Assembly (NCBI RefSeq): GCF_002280785.1
Contig: NZ_NCEQ01000012.1
Span: 1-64,000 of the forward strand
DNA length: 64,000 bases
Direction of reading: 5' to 3'
From: Brevundimonas subvibrioides
GTDB lineage: Bacteria; Pseudomonadota; Alphaproteobacteria; Caulobacterales; Caulobacteraceae
In this document: piece by piece, positions 61,329 to 64,000 of the stretch
How the letters are laid out: each line of letters begins with the position of its first letter
How positions within the stretch are numbered: position 1 is the stretch's first letter
The notes under the pieces: model-generated
What the model was told of the DNA's origin: nothing
What the model saw: only the letters and a program-made list of their open reading frames with translations
Database searches by the model: none
Made by a program: the position numbers and the translations under genes

Positions 61329-61405
61329 GCGCCCGTAGCTCAGCTGGATAGAGCATCAGACTACGAATCTGAGGGTCGGACGTTCGAATCGTTCCGGGCG
61401 CGCCA
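61329..61405 (+). tRNA. tRNA-Arg (anticodon ACG)
   Basis: 77 nt with a full cloverleaf. The acceptor GCGCCCG pairs with CGGGCGC at the 3' end, followed by G and an encoded CCA. The D arm includes TAGCTCAGCTGGATAGAGC. The anticodon stem TCAGA/TCTGA has loop CTACGAA, so the anticodon is ACG (reads CGU, and CGC/CGA after A-to-I editing). The T arm has GTTCGAATC. Arg tRNA genes are common integration sites; sequence of different character follows directly. Confidence 0.97.
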
Positions 61406-61766
61406 TTTTCTCCGTATAGAACAATATTCTACGCGGTTCCCTTCGGGGCTCATGTGTGACGTGGAATCTGACGGAAGCACCACGGAAGCAGGTGGTGGAC
61501 CCGTCTTGTTCTCGTCGAACCCCTAGAAATAAATCGAGTCTCGCTGACCCGGGTCGGCACTTCGGCCCATAGCGATAATGCTATCCTTATACCGCCTCAG
61601 CCTGATCGTCGGACCAAGCCATATCTCGGCGTGATCCAGGCCACGTCCGATTCTGGCGTAGTCGCCTGCAAGTTCTCCTCGTGGATTCACCACATTGGCC
61701 TTCTCGCCAGTGAAAAGGGTGGGCTAGAGTCGCAACGTATGCGAGCGTGAGGGACGGGGGTCGCTT
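61406..61766. other. Intergenic region following tRNA-Arg (island boundary)
   Basis: 361 bp in which I see no gene I can support. It is less GC-rich than the DNA on the left and contains stop codons in all frames over much of its length. No integrase gene and no second copy of the tRNA 3' end are seen in the window. The promoter for the ATPase-Z1 operon should lie near its right end, before the TTG at 61767. Confidence 0.55.
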
Positions 61767-63275
61767 TTGGATAGTTTCGACGACGCTACGGAACATCGAG
61801 CGGCACCAAGTGCGGCGTCGCTGATCGAGTCGATGAGGGACATCGGCTACACGCTGGAAAGTGCGCTGGCCGATGTCATCGACAACTCGATCTCGGCGGG
61901 GGCGACCGTCGTCCACATCATCTACGACACGAACTCGGCTGATCCGTTCCTCGCGATCATTGACGATGGCAGAGGAATGGCGCGAGCCGCCTTGCTCAAT
62001 GCAATGCGACCTGGGAGTCAGAGTCCGACGACAGCGAGAGACAGCGCAGATTTAGGACGCTTTGGCTTGGGCATGAAAACGGCGTCCTTCTCTCAGGCAC
62101 GCTCGCTCACGGTGATCTCAAGACAGAACGGTGAACTGGCCGCCGCCAGATGGGATCTCGATTTCGTAGTCGAACGAGACGACTGGGTTCTTCAGCTTCC
62201 CCCGACCTTCGATCCCCGCGAACAACCCGGGTTCGACCTCCTTGACGGAAGTGGGACCGCGATCGTCTGGAGGAAGCTGGATCGCATCGCAGATGGGACC
62301 ACTGGCACCGCCCAGGCCGATCACATGCTTGAACGCCTCGACAGCGCGCGGAAGCATCTCGAGCTGGTGTTCCATCGTTTCCTTCAGGGGGACAGGAACA
62401 TCGACAAGGTCCGGATCGTCATGAACGGTCGCGACCTGGTCGGGTTCGATCCCTTTCATACCAAGTCGCCGGCGACTCAGCGCCTGCCGGTCGAACCCAT
62501 TCGGGTCTCGGGGCAGGATGTGCAGGTCGAGGCCTTCATTCTTCCTCACCATCGGAAGGTCAGCGCGAGCGAATGGGACCGATACGCTGGCGAAGGCGGT
62601 TACCTGAAGAACCAGGGCTTCTATCTCTATCGGGGTGGTCGGCTGATCATCCACGGAACCTGGTTCAGGCTGGCGAAGCAGAGCGAGCTGACCAAGCTCG
62701 CCCGGGTGAAGATCGACATGCCGAACGGCCTCGACACGCTCTGGAAGATCGATGTGCGCAAGGCGTCGGCCCAGCCACCCTACGCTGTGAGACAGAGGCT
62801 CAAGGGGCTTATCGACCAGATCGCTGAACCATCTCGCCGGGTCTACACGTCCCGGGGGCACCGGATGACCTCTGAAAGTCAGGCTGTCCTCTGGCACAGG
62901 CGAGTCGACAAGGGCGCGGTGTCCTACGAGATCAACCGGGACCATCCCCTCCTCGCTCACATGTCTGACGGGTTGACGGACAACCAGTCGAGCGAGCTGG
63001 AAACGTTCCTCAAGAGCGTCGAGCGGGCGTTCCCCGTTGATGCCGTTTTCTCGGACGCGGCGTCGGACCCGAAAGCGGTCGCCCAGACGGCATTGTCCAC
63101 CGAAGACCTTGAAGCCGTCGTCTCGCTGACCGTCCGTGTCATGGCCGGTCAGGGTTGCACCCTTGAGACGCTGCTCACTGATCTCGGTCGAGCAGAACCT
63201 TATCGTTCGAACTGGGCCGCCGCCGAACCTCTCATCCGCAAAGCCCACCACAGTCTAGCGAGCGAAGATGCCTGA
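61767..63275 (+). CDS. GHKL ATPase (MutL/MORC/Hsp90-like), predicted defence system component
   Basis: A 502-residue protein with a GHKL ATP-binding domain at the N-terminus: motif I ALADVIDNSISAGAT (33-47), motif II DDGRGM (66-71), motif III DLGRFGLGMKTASFSQ (95-110). A ribosomal S5-like second domain follows (about 160-340), then a C-terminal domain of unknown type. It lacks the MutL endonuclease motif. ATPases of this type are encoded next to Z1-domain proteins in predicted restriction-like and antiphage loci. TTG start; 3' end overlaps the Z1 gene by 8 bp. Confidence 0.85.
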   Translation: MDSFDDATEHRAAPSAASLIESMRDIGYTLESALADVIDNSISAGATVVHIIYDTNSADPFLAIIDDGRGMARAALLNAMRPGSQSPTTARDSADLGRFGLGMKTASFSQARSLTVISRQNGELAAARWDLDFVVERDDWVLQLPPTFDPREQPGFDLLDGSGTAIVWRKLDRIADGTTGTAQADHMLERLDSARKHLELVFHRFLQGDRNIDKVRIVMNGRDLVGFDPFHTKSPATQRLPVEPIRVSGQDVQVEAFILPHHRKVSASEWDRYAGEGGYLKNQGFYLYRGGRLIIHGTWFRLAKQSELTKLARVKIDMPNGLDTLWKIDVRKASAQPPYAVRQRLKGLIDQIAEPSRRVYTSRGHRMTSESQAVLWHRRVDKGAVSYEINRDHPLLAHMSDGLTDNQSSELETFLKSVERAFPVDAVFSDAASDPKAVAQTALSTEDLEAVVSLTVRVMAGQGCTLETLLTDLGRAEPYRSNWAAAEPLIRKAHHSLASEDA

Positions 63276-64000
63276 ATCTGCCCAATACGAAATGCTTCGG
63301 TCGGCCATCAAACTTGGCGTCGCGAAGGAGGCGCGCCCGACTCCGGAGCTGATCCGGGGAATGATCGATCAGTATCGGGTGATCCCGCCGTATGCGATTC
63401 CGGACGAGGATGTCGAGCGGCTGGCGCGGGAGATTGAGAGCCAGCTCGACATTCAGATGACGCTTGGCTCCTACGTCTCAGACGATGGTTTCGTGGAGTG
63501 GTATCCCGCTGCGAAGGCGGGAATCGAGCCCTATTACTGGGACCGCTACCGCCAGCTGATGGAGGAAAAGAACTTCGCGCCGAAGGTCCTGGCGACGCTG
63601 GACCAGGTCACTGACCGCATCACTGGTCTTCTGCAGAATCCGAAGCTGGATGGGGCGTGGGACCGGCGAGGCATGGTCGTCGGGCATGTTCAGTCAGGGA
63701 AGACTGCGAACTACACCGGGTTGGTCTGCAAGGCGGCTGACGCAGGATACAAGCTGATCGTGGTGATCGCGGGAATCCACAACAACCTCCGCAACCAGAC
63801 CCAGCAGCGCATCGACGAAGGTTTTATCGGCAAGGACAGCGCGCTCCCTCACAACCCATCGACGCCGCCGAAGCCTTTCGGGGTCGCGCGGTTCGCGAAC
63901 AAGCACACACCCTACACGCTGACGAGCGCGACCAGCGATTTCAATGCACGAATAGCGGAGCAAGTAGGCGGCAACATAACGTCTTTCAACGTGCCGATCG
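63268..64000 (+). CDS. Z1-domain P-loop protein, N-terminal 244 residues (runs off the window)
   Basis: Begins MPESAQYEMLRSAIKLGV. The visible part shows LDGAWDRRGMVVGHVQSGKTANYTGLVCKAADAGYKLIVVIAGIHNNLRNQTQQRIDEGFIG, with Walker A GHVQSGKT at 139-146. This combination (GxVQSGKTxN, then IxGxxxxLRxQTQxRxDEGFxG) is the start of Z1-domain (PF10593) helicase-like proteins. The full protein should be about 900 residues. ATG 63268 overlaps the ATPase stop (ATGCCTGA), so the two are coupled. Typical further partners (PD-(D/E)XK protein, AIPR protein, methyltransferase, Vsr) would lie to the right. Confidence 0.85.
   Translation, partial: MPESAQYEMLRSAIKLGVAKEARPTPELIRGMIDQYRVIPPYAIPDEDVERLAREIESQLDIQMTLGSYVSDDGFVEWYPAAKAGIEPYYWDRYRQLMEEKNFAPKVLATLDQVTDRITGLLQNPKLDGAWDRRGMVVGHVQSGKTANYTGLVCKAADAGYKLIVVIAGIHNNLRNQTQQRIDEGFIGKDSALPHNPSTPPKPFGVARFANKHTPYTLTSATSDFNARIAEQVGGNITSFNVPI

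Noticed and set aside
61406..61766. Search for an integrase gene or a second tRNA 3'-end copy as an attachment site next to tRNA-Arg
   Set aside because: Neither was found inside the window; the island boundary is therefore an inference and no attachment site is annotated.
61587..61916. A 109-codon minus-strand frame at the start of the ATPase gene
   Set aside because: Arg-rich translation without motif, overlapping the conserved N-terminal ATPase region on the other strand.

Overview
The window is about 64 kb of very GC-rich chromosomal DNA. Gene content points to an alphaproteobacterium of the Caulobacteraceae, most like Brevundimonas. The evidence is the cell-cycle regulator GcrA, a PodJ-like polarity protein, and a complete pilA-cpaABCDEF-tadBC Tad/Flp pilus locus. 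There are also CtrA-like TTAA-N7-TTTA boxes, GANTC sites and a DnaA-like box in front of exactly the genes where Caulobacter biology predicts them. This taxonomic call is inference from gene families; no 16S gene is present.

Layout. 1-11.8 kb is housekeeping: 5' part of acnA, ccmAB, an AsmA-like protein, a lipoprotein esterase, AMP nucleosidase, a methyltransferase, a small membrane-protein/winged-helix operon, a tyrosine phosphatase and pabB. 11.9-23.7 kb is the Tad pilus region: two TadE-like minor pilins and a pilus N-domain protein on the minus strand, then a tandemly duplicated Flp pilin and cpaA-B-C-D-E-F-tadB-tadC on the plus strand. 23.7-35.7 kb is mixed: SRPBCC proteins, two MFS transporters, an M20 amidohydrolase, dapE, a cupin, a DCD-family dCTP deaminase, apaG, a higBA toxin-antitoxin pair, gcrA and an ABC-2 permease. 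36.0-44.6 kb holds argD-argF, the podJ-like gene, and a TauE/SafE-TIGR02186-DUF3429 operon. 44.6-51 kb carries DNA-repair genes (PdeM phosphoesterase, Lhr-type helicase, DinG-type helicase). 51-59.4 kb has a lipoprotein, cobT, the ysxC-yidC-rnpA-rpmH cluster, a TVP38 protein and an orphan histidine kinase. A gamma-glutamyltransferase follows.

The most notable region is the right end. A tRNA-Arg(ACG) gene at 61.33 kb is followed by sequence of different character carrying a GHKL (MutL/MORC/Hsp90-like) ATPase gene overlapping a Z1-domain P-loop gene that runs off the window. This pairing is known from predicted antiphage/restriction-like systems (Mza-type and MORC-associated loci). Sitting beside a tRNA, it looks like the start of a defence island whose remainder lies outside the window.

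A second theme is a set of composite palindromic repeats (about 120-170 bp) built from small hairpins. They fill several intergenic gaps almost exactly from stop codon to stop codon, abut the argF ribosome-binding site, occur as a chimera of two families, and in one case lie in frame inside the Lhr-type helicase gene, where they encode about 53 residues.
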